The notes beneath the pieces are model-generated. The model had not been told where the DNA came from. It ran no database searches and worked only from the letters and a program-made list of their open reading frames with translations. The position numbers and the translations under genes were made by a program. This document shows positions 1 through 9,660 of a stretch of DNA of 53,834 nt, one piece after another. The stretch spans positions 1 through 53,834 of the forward strand of contig NZ_JADPKY010000096.1 in assembly GCF_023074185.1 (NCBI RefSeq). Reading direction: 5' to 3'. Numbering within the stretch: the stretch's first letter is position 1; every line of letters starts with the position of its first letter. The stretch comes from Bradyrhizobium sp. 132 (GTDB taxonomy: Bacteria; Pseudomonadota; Alphaproteobacteria; Rhizobiales; Xanthobacteraceae).

Positions 1-14
1 CCTGGGCTTGTTCC

Positions 15-896
15 GTGTCCTCATTGCTTCCTCCTTTCAAAAGCCAACTCAGTCTGACTGAGAGGACGGGGCGGGTCATCCCATTAATGGTAGGGCCCGC
101 CGCCAAGCGCGCTGCGGTCGCGCATCTGCAGGCCGTCATGAGCCTGTCGGAACGGCGGGCCTGCTCGATCGTGAGCGCGGATCGGAAGATGATCCGCTAT
201 CGCTCCAGCAGCCCTCCAGAGGCAGAGCTGCGAGGCCGGCTGCGAGATCTCGCCAACGAGCGGCGGCGTTTCGGCTACCGCCGGCTGTTCGTCCTGCTGC
301 GGCGGGAGGGCGAGCCGTCGGGGATCAACCGGATCTACCGGCTTTATCGCGAGGAGGGACTCGCCGTCCGTAAGCGACGGGCTCGGCGCAAGGCTGTGGG
401 GACCCGGGCCCCGATCCTGGTGGAGGCCAGGCCCAACGCGCGCTGGTCGCTAGACTTTGTCCACGACCAGTTCGCTAACGGCCGGCGCTTCCGCATCCTC
501 AACATTGTCGACGACGTCACCAAAGAATGCCTGGGCGCCATTCCGGAGACGTCGATCTCGGGCCGCCCGGTGGCCCGCGAACTCACGACAATCGTCGAAC
601 GACGTGGCAAGCCAGGAATGATCGTGTTCGATCATGGCACCGAGTTCACCTGCAATGCCATGCTCGCCTGGTGCAAAGATGCCGTCATCGACTGGCACTT
701 CATCGCGCCCGGCAAGCCGATGCAGAACGGCTTCGTCGAGAGTTTCAATGGCCGGATGCGCGATGAGCTGCTCAACGAGACCCTGTTCTTCGATCTCGAT
801 GACGCCCGCGCCAAGATCGCCAACTGGATCGCCGACTACGACCGCGCATCAGAACACCCATTTGGCTATGTTGTTGAAGAGAAGAGACTTTGTTGA
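15..896 (+). pseudogene. IS3-family transposase OrfB, 5' part, interrupted near 840
   Basis: This is the catalytic DDE subunit of an IS3-family transposase. All three acidic residues are visible: Asp in WSLDFVHD, Asp in FDHGTEF and Glu in GFVESFNGRM, in the usual spacing. Reading of IS3 sequence stops after the IADY motif at about position 840; the last ~18 residues of the open frame belong to foreign DNA. The missing C-terminus (RRPHSSLKYLTP) reappears in the same orientation at about 3706-3882, so the element was split by a ~2.9 kb insertion and not simply truncated. OrfB of this family is normally made by frameshifting from OrfA, which would lie left of the window edge. The GTG at 15 is only the first start codon in frame. 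Confidence 0.88.
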
Positions 897-1429
897 TCGG
901 GATGCGATCCTGCGGGGTATCTTGGGTTCTGCCGCGCTCGTTCGGTGATGGATGTGGCGGCATCCGTGGTCAAGGCTGCGCGCGCGAAGATCCATGGCCC
1001 ATCCGGCAGAGGGTGGACGGCTTCGATCTGACCAGCTTCTGCGGCCAAGCGCAGCGTCTTGGATGCGACCTTGAGAAGCCTGGCGGCGTCGGAGAGATTG
1101 AGCCAAGGCTCGACGCTATCCTCGGCCCGCCGGAAGAGGGGTATCCGATGATAAGATCGCGTGGTTGTGACGCGCTCACGGGTCCAACGGTTGCCGTTGC
1201 CCGTCTTGAGGCCGTTGCGGTTGAGCAGGCCCGCAATCAGGTCGTCGCTGGCGATCAGCACCAGTTGCCGGATGGCTGCGATGATGTCACCGGAGGTGCT
1301 GTTACGCTGCCCCCGTCGACGCTTCGGCAGCCGCATCTCGCTGTGAGCGCCGCCCGCCCGATGCACGACAAGAACGATCTCGGACGCTTCGTCATCGATA
1401 TCGGCAACGACCTCGTGGATCAGCGTACG
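866..1429 (-). pseudogene. Large serine recombinase, C-terminal fragment
   Basis: This is the C-terminal third of a rhizobial site-specific recombinase, in frame behind an IS21 IstA fragment so that the two read as one hybrid ORF (866-1735). The recombinase part starts after IstA residues ending GVKRIV at about 1430. It shows the coiled segment and a helix-turn-helix-like stretch (LNLSDAARLLKVASKTLRLAAE) common at the end of these proteins. Its N-terminal resolvase domain lies at about 2000-3119 on the same strand. The two halves were separated by the IS21 fragment, so no working recombinase is expected. Confidence 0.7.
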
Positions 1430-1857
1430 GACGATGCGCTTGACCCCTGGCTCATCGACAAATTCGACCTCGAACCTGGCGAAGTCGACTTGCGCCTGCT
1501 CACCTGCTGGAGTTTCAAAACGCACTTGGAAGGCTGCCGGCTGGGCAGGCCGCAGCTCGCGCACGCGATCGCGTACGATGCTGTAACCGCCGACGAAGCC
1601 GCGTTCCTTGAGCTCACGCCACAGCCGCACGGCGGTGAGCGCAGGATAGGCAGCCAGCCGCTCACGCAAATAAGCTTCGAAGTGGTCGACAATTCCGGGC
1701 CGCACCGCTCGCTTTTTGTAGACCGGCGGCTCCAATCCTTTGGCGATGTAGGCCCTGACTGTCTTTCGGTCGACACAAGTTGCCGGGCGATAGCGCTGAC
1801 CGACAGACCTTGGCGATGCAAATCCAGGATCATGACAAGTTCCCCAAGTTTGAGCAC
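1430..1857 (-). pseudogene. IS21-family IstA transposase fragment
   Basis: This is the N-terminal ~140 residues of an IstA-type transposase. It begins at a GTG (1857) with the typical KLGELVMILDLHRQGLS helix-turn-helix start, then shifts frame near 1770 and continues as EPPVYKKRAVRPGIVDHFE to GVKRIV. It ends abruptly at about 1430 where recombinase sequence begins. No IstB ATPase gene is present. The fragment is non-functional and sits inside the serine-recombinase gene. Confidence 0.75.
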
Positions 1858-1943
1858 CGCGCCCTCCCTTTCGCCTGCAGGAGGAACGTCGGCGATTCGA
1901 CGCGCCGGCCGACCGTCCAGGGCATGCCCTGGAAGGTCGGCCG

Positions 1944-3119
1944 TCATGAAAACTGGGGAATTTTCAAATGCCATAAGTGGGGAGAATTACTCCGCCACTC
2001 ACAACGCGCAAGCCACCGAACGCGATGCAGCGCGGTTCGCCGTTGTCCATCCAGCCGCGCGAGCAGCTGTAACGGGGGGATGTGATGCTTCATACCGCTG
2101 TAGCGCAGCGTCAGCTTGCGGCCACAGCGCCGGCAGCGGATGAGCCCAGCGAGCAGCGCCTCGCCATGCTTGGGCGCGCCATGATGCCGGCTCGTGGGCA
2201 CGTTACTGGAGACCATTGTACGGATCGCTTCGAACCTCTCCCAGTTCACATAGCCTTCGTGGGCGTCCGGCTTGAGGACGAGCCACTCGGCGCGCGCCTT
2301 CCGGCGGATCTTCGCGCCTGCGGCAAGGACGCCGTACCCCGTCGCTACGGCTGTTCTACCATAGACGTAGGCTCCGCCGTAGACCGGGTTCTCGACCATC
2401 CTGTGGAGAGTCGCGTAGCTGGGCCGCCGCCAGGCTGTGTCGCCATTCGGCTGCTTCACCGGTAGGTCGAGGCCGTGCTCATGGAACCACAGCAGCGCCT
2501 GCCGCGCGGTCCCGAGTTCCTCGATCTTGTCGAAGACGAGCGTAGTGGCGTCCTGCACACGCCGGTCCGGATCCTTCTCGTAGCGATCACCGGCCTTCAC
2601 AAAACCGACTGGCGTGGCCGCAATCAGTTCGCCACGGCTGGCCTTCTCGTAGCGTGCCGAGAGCGAGCGTTGTCGCAAAAGGTCCAGCTCATACTCGTTG
2701 AGACTCCCCTTCAGCCCGAGAAGCAGTCGGTCGTTGCCATGCCGCGGAGCATAGACAGCTTCCTGGTCAACCAGCACCGTGTCGACGACGCGACACATCT
2801 CGATCAGCTGTTGCCGATCCCGGCTATTGCGGGCAAAGCGCGAGACCTCCCGCGCACAGACTGCGCCGACCTTGCCGAGGCAGACCTCGGCCATCATCCG
2901 CTCGAAGCCCGCGCGCTGGACGCCGCCGGCGGCCGAACGCCCAAGATCATCGTCGATCACCTCGATCTTGGACCACCCCAGCGCCGTCAATCGGTCGCGC
3001 ATCGCGTATTGCAACACGCTGCTCTCACGATTGTGCAGAACCTGATGGGTGGAGGACTGGCGCACATAGAGGATCGCCTTGCGCTCGAGATGGTGAGGAC
3101 GGACCTTGTCACTGATCAT
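1944..3119 (-). pseudogene. Large serine recombinase, N-terminal resolvase part
   Basis: Residues 1-150 form the resolvase catalytic domain, with the nucleophilic serine in ILYVRQSS and the arginine-rich SRFARNSRDR segment. They are followed by the recombinase domain (EKDPDRRVQDATTLVFDKIEE) and the start of a zinc ribbon (IRCRRCGRKLTLRYSG). The start at 3119 is preferred to 3149 because a GAGGGAAGA ribosome site precedes it. The frame shifts near 2080 inside the zinc ribbon, and the sequence then runs into IS21-flank DNA. The C-terminus is found at 866-1429. It lies downstream of two small genes on the same strand, the arrangement seen in rhizobial recombinase elements. Confidence 0.8.
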
Positions 3120-3345
3120 GACCGTCTTCCCTCTTCGCGAGCGTTGCACTTACCCGTGCATGGTCCAGCACCAGCTGCGTCATCAAGTTCACCAGCGCAT
3201 CCTGCGCCTCCTTCGGCAGCTCCCGCCATTCCGGTACCCCGACGACGCCGTGCGCTATGCCACCCGTGAACAGGTCCATCTGATGCACGCCGAACCGCCG
3301 GTTGCGCCGAACCGGGTTCGCCGATATCGCCGTCCTGCTTGCCAT
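3109..3345 (-). CDS. Small conserved protein upstream of serine recombinase
   Basis: This is a 78-residue protein beginning MASRTAISANPVRRNRRFGV and ending KREDGHDQ. The ATG at 3345 is preceded by GGAGAGG at good distance, so it is preferred to the upstream ATG at 3402. The stop overlaps the start region of the recombinase, which suggests translational coupling. Similar short proteins commonly precede this type of recombinase in rhizobial mobile elements (from memory of the family). Its function is unknown; no transmembrane segment or metal-binding motif is visible. Confidence 0.6.
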   Translation of the reverse strand: MASRTAISANPVRRNRRFGVHQMDLFTGGIAHGVVGVPEWRELPKEAQDALVNLMTQLVLDHARVSATLAKREDGHDQ

Positions 3346-3730
3346 GAGCCTCTCCCCGATTCTGATCGTGAGAGACTCCGCATGCACCGGAAAGCGGTTC
3401 ATTCAGTGATGATGTCGCGCTCTTGACCGCTGAATCGACAAGCGACGACAACGCGTTGAGCGCTTCCAGGCTGACAAAGGGCTCTGCCGTTAGGCTGCCA
3501 CCGCGAGCACATGCCGTGCGGTCGAACATCCAGGATGGGATCTCCAGAAAACGTTGCGTCTCCGATCCATCCAGCGTGCAGCGGAAAACAACGCCGTCCG
3601 CCTTGTCGATCAGACTATGGACGAAAACCTCGCGGCCTGCCCAAGGGTGATGCCGGTACAGAACCTCACGGCATATGGTCCCGTGGGCGTTCTCAAGCCT
3701 TGTTGTACAATCTCCGGCGACCGCACTCAT
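3116..3730 (-). CDS. Hypothetical protein of the recombinase element (end uncertain)
   Basis: The first ~115 codons are protein-like, with a segment HHPWAGREVFVHSLIDKAD and then FRCTLDG and LEIPSWMFD. This resembles a conserved rhizobial family encoded next to transposon recombinases. The remaining ~90 codons overlap the 78-residue gene in another frame and are rich in Ala/Gly/Arg, so the true C-terminus is uncertain. The 5' edge also lies at the junction with the interrupted IS3 gene (about 3705), so the natural start may have been altered. Function unknown. Confidence 0.45.
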   Translation of the reverse strand: MSAVAGDCTTRLENAHGTICREVLYRHHPWAGREVFVHSLIDKADGVVFRCTLDGSETQRFLEIPSWMFDRTACARGGSLTAEPFVSLEALNALSSLVDSAVKSATSSLNEPLSGACGVSHDQNRGEAHGKQDGDIGEPGSAQPAVRRASDGPVHGWHSARRRRGTGMAGAAEGGAGCAGELDDAAGAGPCTGKCNAREEGRRS

Positions 3731-3882
3731 CGTTGAAATACCTAACCCCCGCGGCCTATGCCGCCCACCTCACCGCAAAGGACGATCGGCTACGCAACCC
3801 CGACCAGCTCCGCCGATCGTCCGTTGCTCCGCCCGCGCCACTTGGCGTACAAAACTCCGAGACTCTAACCGCCGCTGGATGA
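3706..3882 (+). pseudogene. IS3-family OrfB, 3' part
   Basis: The frame reads YNLRRPHSSLKYLTPAAYAA, the conserved C-terminal end of IS3 OrfB, and closes at 3882. It is the missing end of the transposase gene that starts at 15. The two parts join naturally at IADY/YN if the DNA between about 840 and 3706 is removed. This proves that the recombinase element inserted into a pre-existing IS3 copy. Confidence 0.85.
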
Positions 3883-3957
3883 AAACTCAGTGGCAGGTCA
3901 GATTCCCGAATCGATTTTTCAATGATTCATGGGTGGTCGGCTCTTGGAGGGCTGACC

Positions 3958-5316
3958 ATGGCGGAATGGGAAGACGAACTCGAAGGCTGGCTGAAGCCGT
4001 TCTTGCAGCGGTTGGGTCATAAGACCCGGCAGCGGATGTGTCCCCTTTACGTTGCGGGATTGATCGGTCCTGGCGATCGCAAGAGCGTTCAGCCGATGGC
4101 AGAACGCCTCGCAACCGGCAACTACGATCAGCTGCACCATTTCATCGCCGATGGTGTCTGGGACGAGTCATCGCTGGAATCTGAGTTGCTCAACCAGGCC
4201 GACGGGCTTGTCGGCGGCAAGGATGCGGTGCTGGTCATTGATGACACCTCACTGCCGAAGAAGGGCGAACGTTCGGTTGGCGTTGCAGCTCAATATGCGT
4301 CGGATCTCGGCAAGACGGCAAATTGCCAAACGCTGGTGTCTTTGACGCTTGCGCGCGGCGAAGTGCCGGTGATGGTCGCGTTGCGTCTCTTTCTGCCTGA
4401 CAGTTGGACAAGCAACGTAGCTCGTTTAAAGCGCGCTCGCGTGCCTGCCGAACACCAAGCGCCACGGTCCAAGCCGTAAATTGCTTTGGCCGAGATTGAT
4501 CGCGCGATAGCAGCCAACGTGCGCTTTGGGTGTGTGCTGGCGGATGCGGGATACGGGCTCAGCGCGCCGTTTCGACAAGGGCTAACGGCACGCGGGCTAC
4601 TTTGGGCCGTCGGCATCCCACGGCACCTCAAGGTTTATCCGATTGATGTGAAGCTCGTTTGGCCGAATACCAAGGTTCGGGGCCGACCACGAAAACACCA
4701 CGTACCAGATGTCCTATCGATCGCGGCAGAACAAATGCTGGCCGGCGCCAGGTGGAAAACCGTGAGTTGGCGGAGCGGGACGAAAGGTCGGCTGAAAGCC
4801 CGATTTGCGGCTGTCCGTGTCCGCATCGCCGACGGGCCTCCGCAGCGGATATGGGATAAGGGTCAGCAGCATCTTCCGGGCGACGAAGCCTGGCTTATTG
4901 GCGAGCAACGTGCCTCAGGGGAAAAGAAATACCATCTCGCCAACCTGTCTGCGTCGACGGATCTGCGCACACTGGCCGCCACCATCAAGGCACGATGGAT
5001 TTGCGAGCAGGCGCATCAGCAGTTGAAGGAGGAGCTTGGACTTGATCACTTCGAGGGGCGATCATGGCAGATTCTTCATCGCCACGCTCTGATGACAATG
5101 ATTGCCTACGCCTTCTTGCAATACCGTCGCCTCGCATACGCGGGGCGGAAAAAAAAGAATCAACGGGCCTCCGCCTCAGCCAACCCCGCCGTACGTCACG
5201 CCATCGTCGATCTCATCCTGCGACCGCCGGCTCCCTGGTGCCCGTACTGCCGAAACAAATCCTTGAAAAACCTCAGCCAATCAATCTGCCAAAGTAGTGC
5301 TAGTTTGTTAGGCTAG
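3958..5316 (+). pseudogene. IS701-family transposase with an in-frame stop codon
   Basis: The two open frames 3922-4479 and 4486-5316 are in the same reading frame, separated only by TAA at 4477-4479. At this point one expects Glu between APRSKP and IALAEIDRAI, so a GAA-to-TAA change is the simplest explanation. Family marks are DDTSLPKKGERSVGVAAQY in the N-terminal half and CEQAHQQLKEELGLDHFEGRS in the C-terminal half. The ATG at 3958 fits the family N-terminus. Its 3' end overlaps the last codons of the FadB-like gene on the other strand, so the element probably replaced that gene's natural C-terminus. Confidence 0.88.
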
Positions 5317-7442
5317 GCAAGGCAAGTGGAATATGCGGGTTGTTCAAAATCCGAGAATTTCTTGCCTTCCCGCGCTAGCTGTTTCAGCAGGGCAGCCGGT
5401 TTAAATTCGCCGGCCACGCTGGCCTGGAGCTTCTGCATCTTGATCAGCACCGTATCTAGGCCCGTCTGGTCGGCGTAGTACATTGGACCGCCGCGATAGA
5501 TTGGCCAGCCGAAGCCATAGAGCCACACCAAGTCGATGTCGCCCGGCCGCGTGGTGATGCGCTCCTCGAGGATCTGCGCGCCCTCATTGATAATCGGATA
5601 TATTAGGCGTTCGATGATCTCATCGTCGCCGATAGCGCGACGCTTTCGTCCAAGGTGGGTCAGCGTCTGCTCGATCAGCAGCTCTACATCAAGATCCGGT
5701 ATGGGCGTTCGCGAATCTCCTTCATATCTGTACCATCCCTTACCGGTTTTCTGGCCGAAGCGGCCGGCTTCACAGAGCTTATCCGCAATCTCCGATTTGA
5801 CGTCCCGATCTTTGCGCGACCGCCAACCAATATCGTTGCCTGCCAAATCGCTCATGGCAAACGGCCCCATGGGCATTCCAAACTTCGTCCAGACCGCATC
5901 GACTTGCTGAGGAAGCGCTCCCTCATATAACAGCTTGTCTGCCTGCTTACCGATCTGATCATACATGCGATTGCCGACAAATCCATGGCAGAGGCCAACG
6001 ACCACCGGCACCTTCGCAATTTGGCGCGAAATGTTGACCGCTGTTATCAGCACGTCCGGCGCAGTTCGTGGGCAGCGCACGATCTCGCAGAGCCTCATGA
6101 CGTTGGCCGGCGAGAAGAAGTGCATACCGAGCACGTCCTGCGGACGCTTGGTCGAGTTCGCAATGTCGTCGATGTTCAGATAAGAGGTGTTTGAGGCAAG
6201 CACCGCACCCGGCTTGGCGAATTCGTCGAGCTTGGTGAACACATCCCTTTTCAATGCCATGGTCTCATACACCGCCTCGATCACGAGATCAGCGTCGTCG
6301 ACATTTTCGATCCCGACCGCGCCTTCGATCAACGCCATCCGATTCGCAGGCGCATCCGCAGGGATGCGGCCGCGCGCCGCTGTCGTTTCCCAGTTCTTCT
6401 GCATGACGGCCAGGCAGCGCTCGAGCGTCCGCTCCCTGGTCCCGATTAGAATGACGGGAATCCCTGCATTGGCAAAGGACATCGCAATACCGGCGCCCAT
6501 TGTGCCGGTGCCGAGGACCGCTACGCGGTTGACCGGACGTGGCTTTGTGTCCGGAGGAATGCGTGCGATTTTATTGGCATCGCGCTCGATGAAGAAGGCA
6601 TAACGTTGAGCCTTAAACTGATCACCGGCAAGAACCTTGAGGAAGCACTCGCGCTCTCTTTTTAGCCCTTCGCCGAACGGCAGGTCGATTGCGTAGCCGA
6701 CGGCGTCCGCTGCGACGAACGGCGCCGCCAGGCCGCGCGACTTCTTAGTCATTGCCGCGACCGCATTTGTGAAAATCGAGCGGTCGGCCTTAGCCGCGGC
6801 GAGCTTGGAATCGTCGTCGCGCAGCAGGCGGAGCGGGCAATTCGAGGCGAGTACCTTCCGAGCGAAAGCTTCACCGCCCGCGGCTGGACTATCGACGATT
6901 TCTGCGATCAAGCCGTTCTTGAGCGCTTCCGGCGCGGCGATTGGATCACCACCGAGGATCATTTTGACCGCGAGCTCTGGTCCCACCGCTCGCGGCAGGC
7001 GCTGCGTTCCGCCGCCCCCGGGCAAGAGGCCGAGCTTGATCTCAGGCAGACCGAGTTTTGCATCCTTGGTCGCGACCCGAAAATGGCAGACTAACGCCAG
7101 CTCCAACCCGCCACCCAGAGCATTACCTTCGATCGCGGCGATTATGGGCTTCGATGAGTTTTCGACAGAAGCGAGCAACTCGTCAAAACTAGGCGGTCTA
7201 GCAGGCTTAGCATATTCAGAGATATCCACCCCCGTACTGAAGGTACGGCCCGCGCAGGTAAGAACGATCGCCTTTATTTCTTGGTCAGCCACCGCTTCGT
7301 TCACGCATTGCAGGATACCGCAGCGCACTGCAGAGCTAAGGGCATTCACAGGCGGACTGTCAATCGTTACAACCGCGATCACGTCATGGCATTCGAGTCT
7401 TACGAGTGTATCCACACTGGACCTTTCTTTTTTGTCGTTCAT
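5313..7442 (-). CDS. Bifunctional enoyl-CoA hydratase / 3-hydroxyacyl-CoA dehydrogenase (FadB/FadJ type)
   Basis: This is a 709-residue two-domain enzyme for hydration and NAD-dependent oxidation of acyl-CoA intermediates. Residues ~10-195 are a crotonase domain with the oxyanion-hole segment GRTFSTGVDISEY and both catalytic glutamates (GGGLELAL, GLPEIKLGL). The Rossmann motif VLGTGTMGAGIAMSFANAG follows at about residue 310. The dehydrogenase core has the catalytic His in GMHFFSPANVM and the NTSYL and GFVGNRM blocks. Length is normal for the family, but the last few residues (AYSTCLA) lie at the IS701 junction and may not be native. It is the last gene of the minus-strand run, after an acyl-CoA synthetase. 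Together they could tailor or degrade an acyl chain, but the substrate is unknown. Confidence 0.9.
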   Translation of the reverse strand: MNDKKERSSVDTLVRLECHDVIAVVTIDSPPVNALSSAVRCGILQCVNEAVADQEIKAIVLTCAGRTFSTGVDISEYAKPARPPSFDELLASVENSSKPIIAAIEGNALGGGLELALVCHFRVATKDAKLGLPEIKLGLLPGGGGTQRLPRAVGPELAVKMILGGDPIAAPEALKNGLIAEIVDSPAAGGEAFARKVLASNCPLRLLRDDDSKLAAAKADRSIFTNAVAAMTKKSRGLAAPFVAADAVGYAIDLPFGEGLKRERECFLKVLAGDQFKAQRYAFFIERDANKIARIPPDTKPRPVNRVAVLGTGTMGAGIAMSFANAGIPVILIGTRERTLERCLAVMQKNWETTAARGRIPADAPANRMALIEGAVGIENVDDADLVIEAVYETMALKRDVFTKLDEFAKPGAVLASNTSYLNIDDIANSTKRPQDVLGMHFFSPANVMRLCEIVRCPRTAPDVLITAVNISRQIAKVPVVVGLCHGFVGNRMYDQIGKQADKLLYEGALPQQVDAVWTKFGMPMGPFAMSDLAGNDIGWRSRKDRDVKSEIADKLCEAGRFGQKTGKGWYRYEGDSRTPIPDLDVELLIEQTLTHLGRKRRAIGDDEIIERLIYPIINEGAQILEERITTRPGDIDLVWLYGFGWPIYRGGPMYYADQTGLDTVLIKMQKLQASVAGEFKPAALLKQLAREGKKFSDFEQPAYSTCLA

Positions 7443-7623
7443 TCGTTTGCTGATTGACGAGATCTCCGAGGGAGGCCTCGGCGTCCCTAAGAGAGGTCAA
7501 TCATGTTTGACGTGTTTGAGTTTCGGTGGCGCCTCCTCTACTTCCTGTTACCCGCGAGTATTTCGCCAAGCAGGCCTGTGGCGCTGTTCACCTCGAACAA
7601 GCGGCGGCGATGCCTTTAGCGAC

Positions 7624-9105
7624 TTAGGACTTGGTCCTGGCGACACGCTCGTCACGCAACTGCGTACGCCGTACTTTTCCCGCTTCGTCGCGCAGCGGCT
7701 CGGCTACGAACTCAATCGTGCGCGGAAGCTTATAGGTCACCAGTCGGTCAGCCAGATGGGCCCGCAGCGCATCCTCAGTGAGGTTCGGGTGAGCCTGGAC
7801 GATGGCGTGGATAGACGAGCCCATGTCCTCGTGCGGCAGGCCAACTACGGCGCTCGAGATAACCTGCGGGTGCTCGTCGATCATCGATTCCACCTCGGCC
7901 GGATAGACGTTAGCCCCGCCGACCAGGATCATATCGGTGCGTCGGTCAGCGAGATACAGATAGCCATCCGCGTCGAAATAGCCGATGTCGCCAAGGCTTT
8001 CCCAACCGCCCGGCAGGACGCGAGCCGTAGCGCCGCGGTAAAAATAAGAAGGCGATGAACCCTTAGGACGTCGCATGTAAATCTCGCCAACTTCACCCGG
8101 TGGTAGCGCGTTTCCGTCAGCATCGAAGGCCTTCATCTCGCCCACCCTTACGAGGCCTACGGAGCCACGGTGATCGAGCCATTCGCTTCCGGTGATGGTG
8201 GTCCAGGCCTGGCTCTCGGAGCCGCCATAGAGCTCCATGATCACCTCAGGGCCGAGCCAGGCAATGAAAGCCTCCTTGAGCCACGGCGCGCAAGGTGCGG
8301 CGAAATGCCAGAGAGCCTTAAGCGATGAGATGTCGTAGCGGGTTCGCACCTCGTCCGGCAGCCGCCAGATACGGCCCATCATCGTGGGCACAAGATACAC
8401 CAAATTCGCCCTGCGTCGTGCGATCTCGCTCAGCACCCGCTCGGCATCGAAGCGTTGCATTATCACCAGGTGGGCATCGTTGATCAACGCGTCCATGGCG
8501 CAACCGAAAGGACCATTGTGATAGAGCGGTCCAGGAACCAATACGGTCTCACCTCGTTCAATGCGCCAGCCGAATGGGTCATTCGCCGGCTCGGCGAGCG
8601 TCTCGCCGCGCCGGCCGGACAGGATCAGCTTGGGCTGCCCTGTCGAGCCGCCCGACGTCACTGCCTTCAGCACTGGCGCGACGCGCGGCTCAATTGGGCC
8701 ATCATCCGCGCATAGCGCGAGAAGGTCCTCAATCGTGACGCAGCGCCGGCCGGTTTCCATACTGGGCATAGCAATCACGATCGGCGGGTTAGCAAGCTCA
8801 ACGATTGCGTTCAGCTCAGCACTCGGCAGTCGGAAGGATACCGGCTGCGGCGTCGCACCTAGTTTCCAGACACCCCAGCAGGCCTCAATGAAACTGACTC
8901 CGTTGGGTAGGCCGATGGTGACCAGATCGCCCAACTTGACCCCCAACCCTTCCAACGCGCGAGCGATGCGGTTGGCGCTCGCCTCTAACTGGCTGCACGT
9001 GAGAGTTGTTTCGTCACAACTAACCGCCGGGGCATCTGGCGTTGCCTGCGCACGGCGGGAAAGCTTCTCGCCTAAGGAGATAAGCTCTTCACCCATTTGT
9101 TCCAT
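7624..9105 (-). CDS. AMP-dependent acyl-CoA synthetase / ligase
   Basis: This is a member of the adenylate-forming (ANL) superfamily, which activates a carboxylic acid with ATP and usually transfers it to CoA. Visible core motifs are the phosphate loop TSGGSTGQPK, YGGSESQ in place of the usual YGxTE, GDIGYFDADGYLYLADR, the GGANVYPAEVE hinge and a C-terminal lysine motif EAGKVRRTQL. The start at 9105 has an AAGG ribosome site six bases upstream and gives 493 residues; the longer frame to 9174 is less likely. The overall look is closest to fatty-acid or bile-acid CoA ligases. It lies 182 bp before the FadB-like gene, same strand. It may load an acyl group for the product of the upstream ATP-grasp cluster, or simply feed the FadB-like enzyme. 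Confidence 0.87.
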   Translation of the reverse strand: MEQMGEELISLGEKLSRRAQATPDAPAVSCDETTLTCSQLEASANRIARALEGLGVKLGDLVTIGLPNGVSFIEACWGVWKLGATPQPVSFRLPSAELNAIVELANPPIVIAMPSMETGRRCVTIEDLLALCADDGPIEPRVAPVLKAVTSGGSTGQPKLILSGRRGETLAEPANDPFGWRIERGETVLVPGPLYHNGPFGCAMDALINDAHLVIMQRFDAERVLSEIARRRANLVYLVPTMMGRIWRLPDEVRTRYDISSLKALWHFAAPCAPWLKEAFIAWLGPEVIMELYGGSESQAWTTITGSEWLDHRGSVGLVRVGEMKAFDADGNALPPGEVGEIYMRRPKGSSPSYFYRGATARVLPGGWESLGDIGYFDADGYLYLADRRTDMILVGGANVYPAEVESMIDEHPQVISSAVVGLPHEDMGSSIHAIVQAHPNLTEDALRAHLADRLVTYKLPRTIEFVAEPLRDEAGKVRRTQLRDERVARTKS

Positions 9106-9660
9106 CAGATACCTTGTAGCCCACGATTTCCTACGCAGAATATAAATCCGATTTAGGTGACGCGGCACTACCAAGAACAGGAGGGTGTAGTTGGACGAAT
9201 TTTTAGATGGTGAATGCTGAGTTGCATTCTGCGAAGAGCATGCCCGTTGCGCTTTTCCGCATTACGGCAAAGAGCAAAGTGCCGCCCCTCGAGCGTGGTA
9301 GCGACGAGAGGTGGCGCGAACCCCTCGCGTGGCGCAAGATGCACATAGCGGTGTTTGTGCGACGTGCTCTGATCGGCAGTGGCAGTGCGGGGTCAGCTCG
9401 CCGTTGTTTGGCGGACCGCCGTCTCCGACTTACCGCGCGCAATCACCAGTAGCTCCGCGCCAGCACGGCCGCCCGAGAGCGAGGTATTGGTTTCCCGCGC
9501 CAGCTGACAATGCGGCCTGTGAGAGTGCCGCGGCACCGTCCGAGAGCTACTTCAAAAAGTCGAGCGGCAACGGTCGCTCCGAGCCGTCGACACCGTCATC
9601 GGAACTCAGGTCTCCGAGTGTGCGTTCTACGGCCGACAAGGCCGGATCGGGGGTTCGCTG
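9106..9660. other. Intergenic gap inside the minus-strand gene run
   Basis: No convincing gene is seen in these ~555 bp. The open frames here lack family motifs and overlap on both strands. The gap separates the four coupled genes of the diamino-acid unit from the acyl-CoA synthetase/FadB-like pair, so the pair may have its own promoter. I see no clear sigma54 site or terminator hairpin. Confidence 0.5.

Noticed and set aside
890..2143. 417-codon plus-strand frame
   Set aside because: It runs opposite to recombinase and IS21 fragments, has no family motif, and its composition is that of a reverse-strand shadow of GC-rich coding DNA.
6769..8058. 429-codon plus-strand frame
   Set aside because: It covers the antisense of the FadB-like and acyl-CoA synthetase genes, whose catalytic motifs are on the minus strand.
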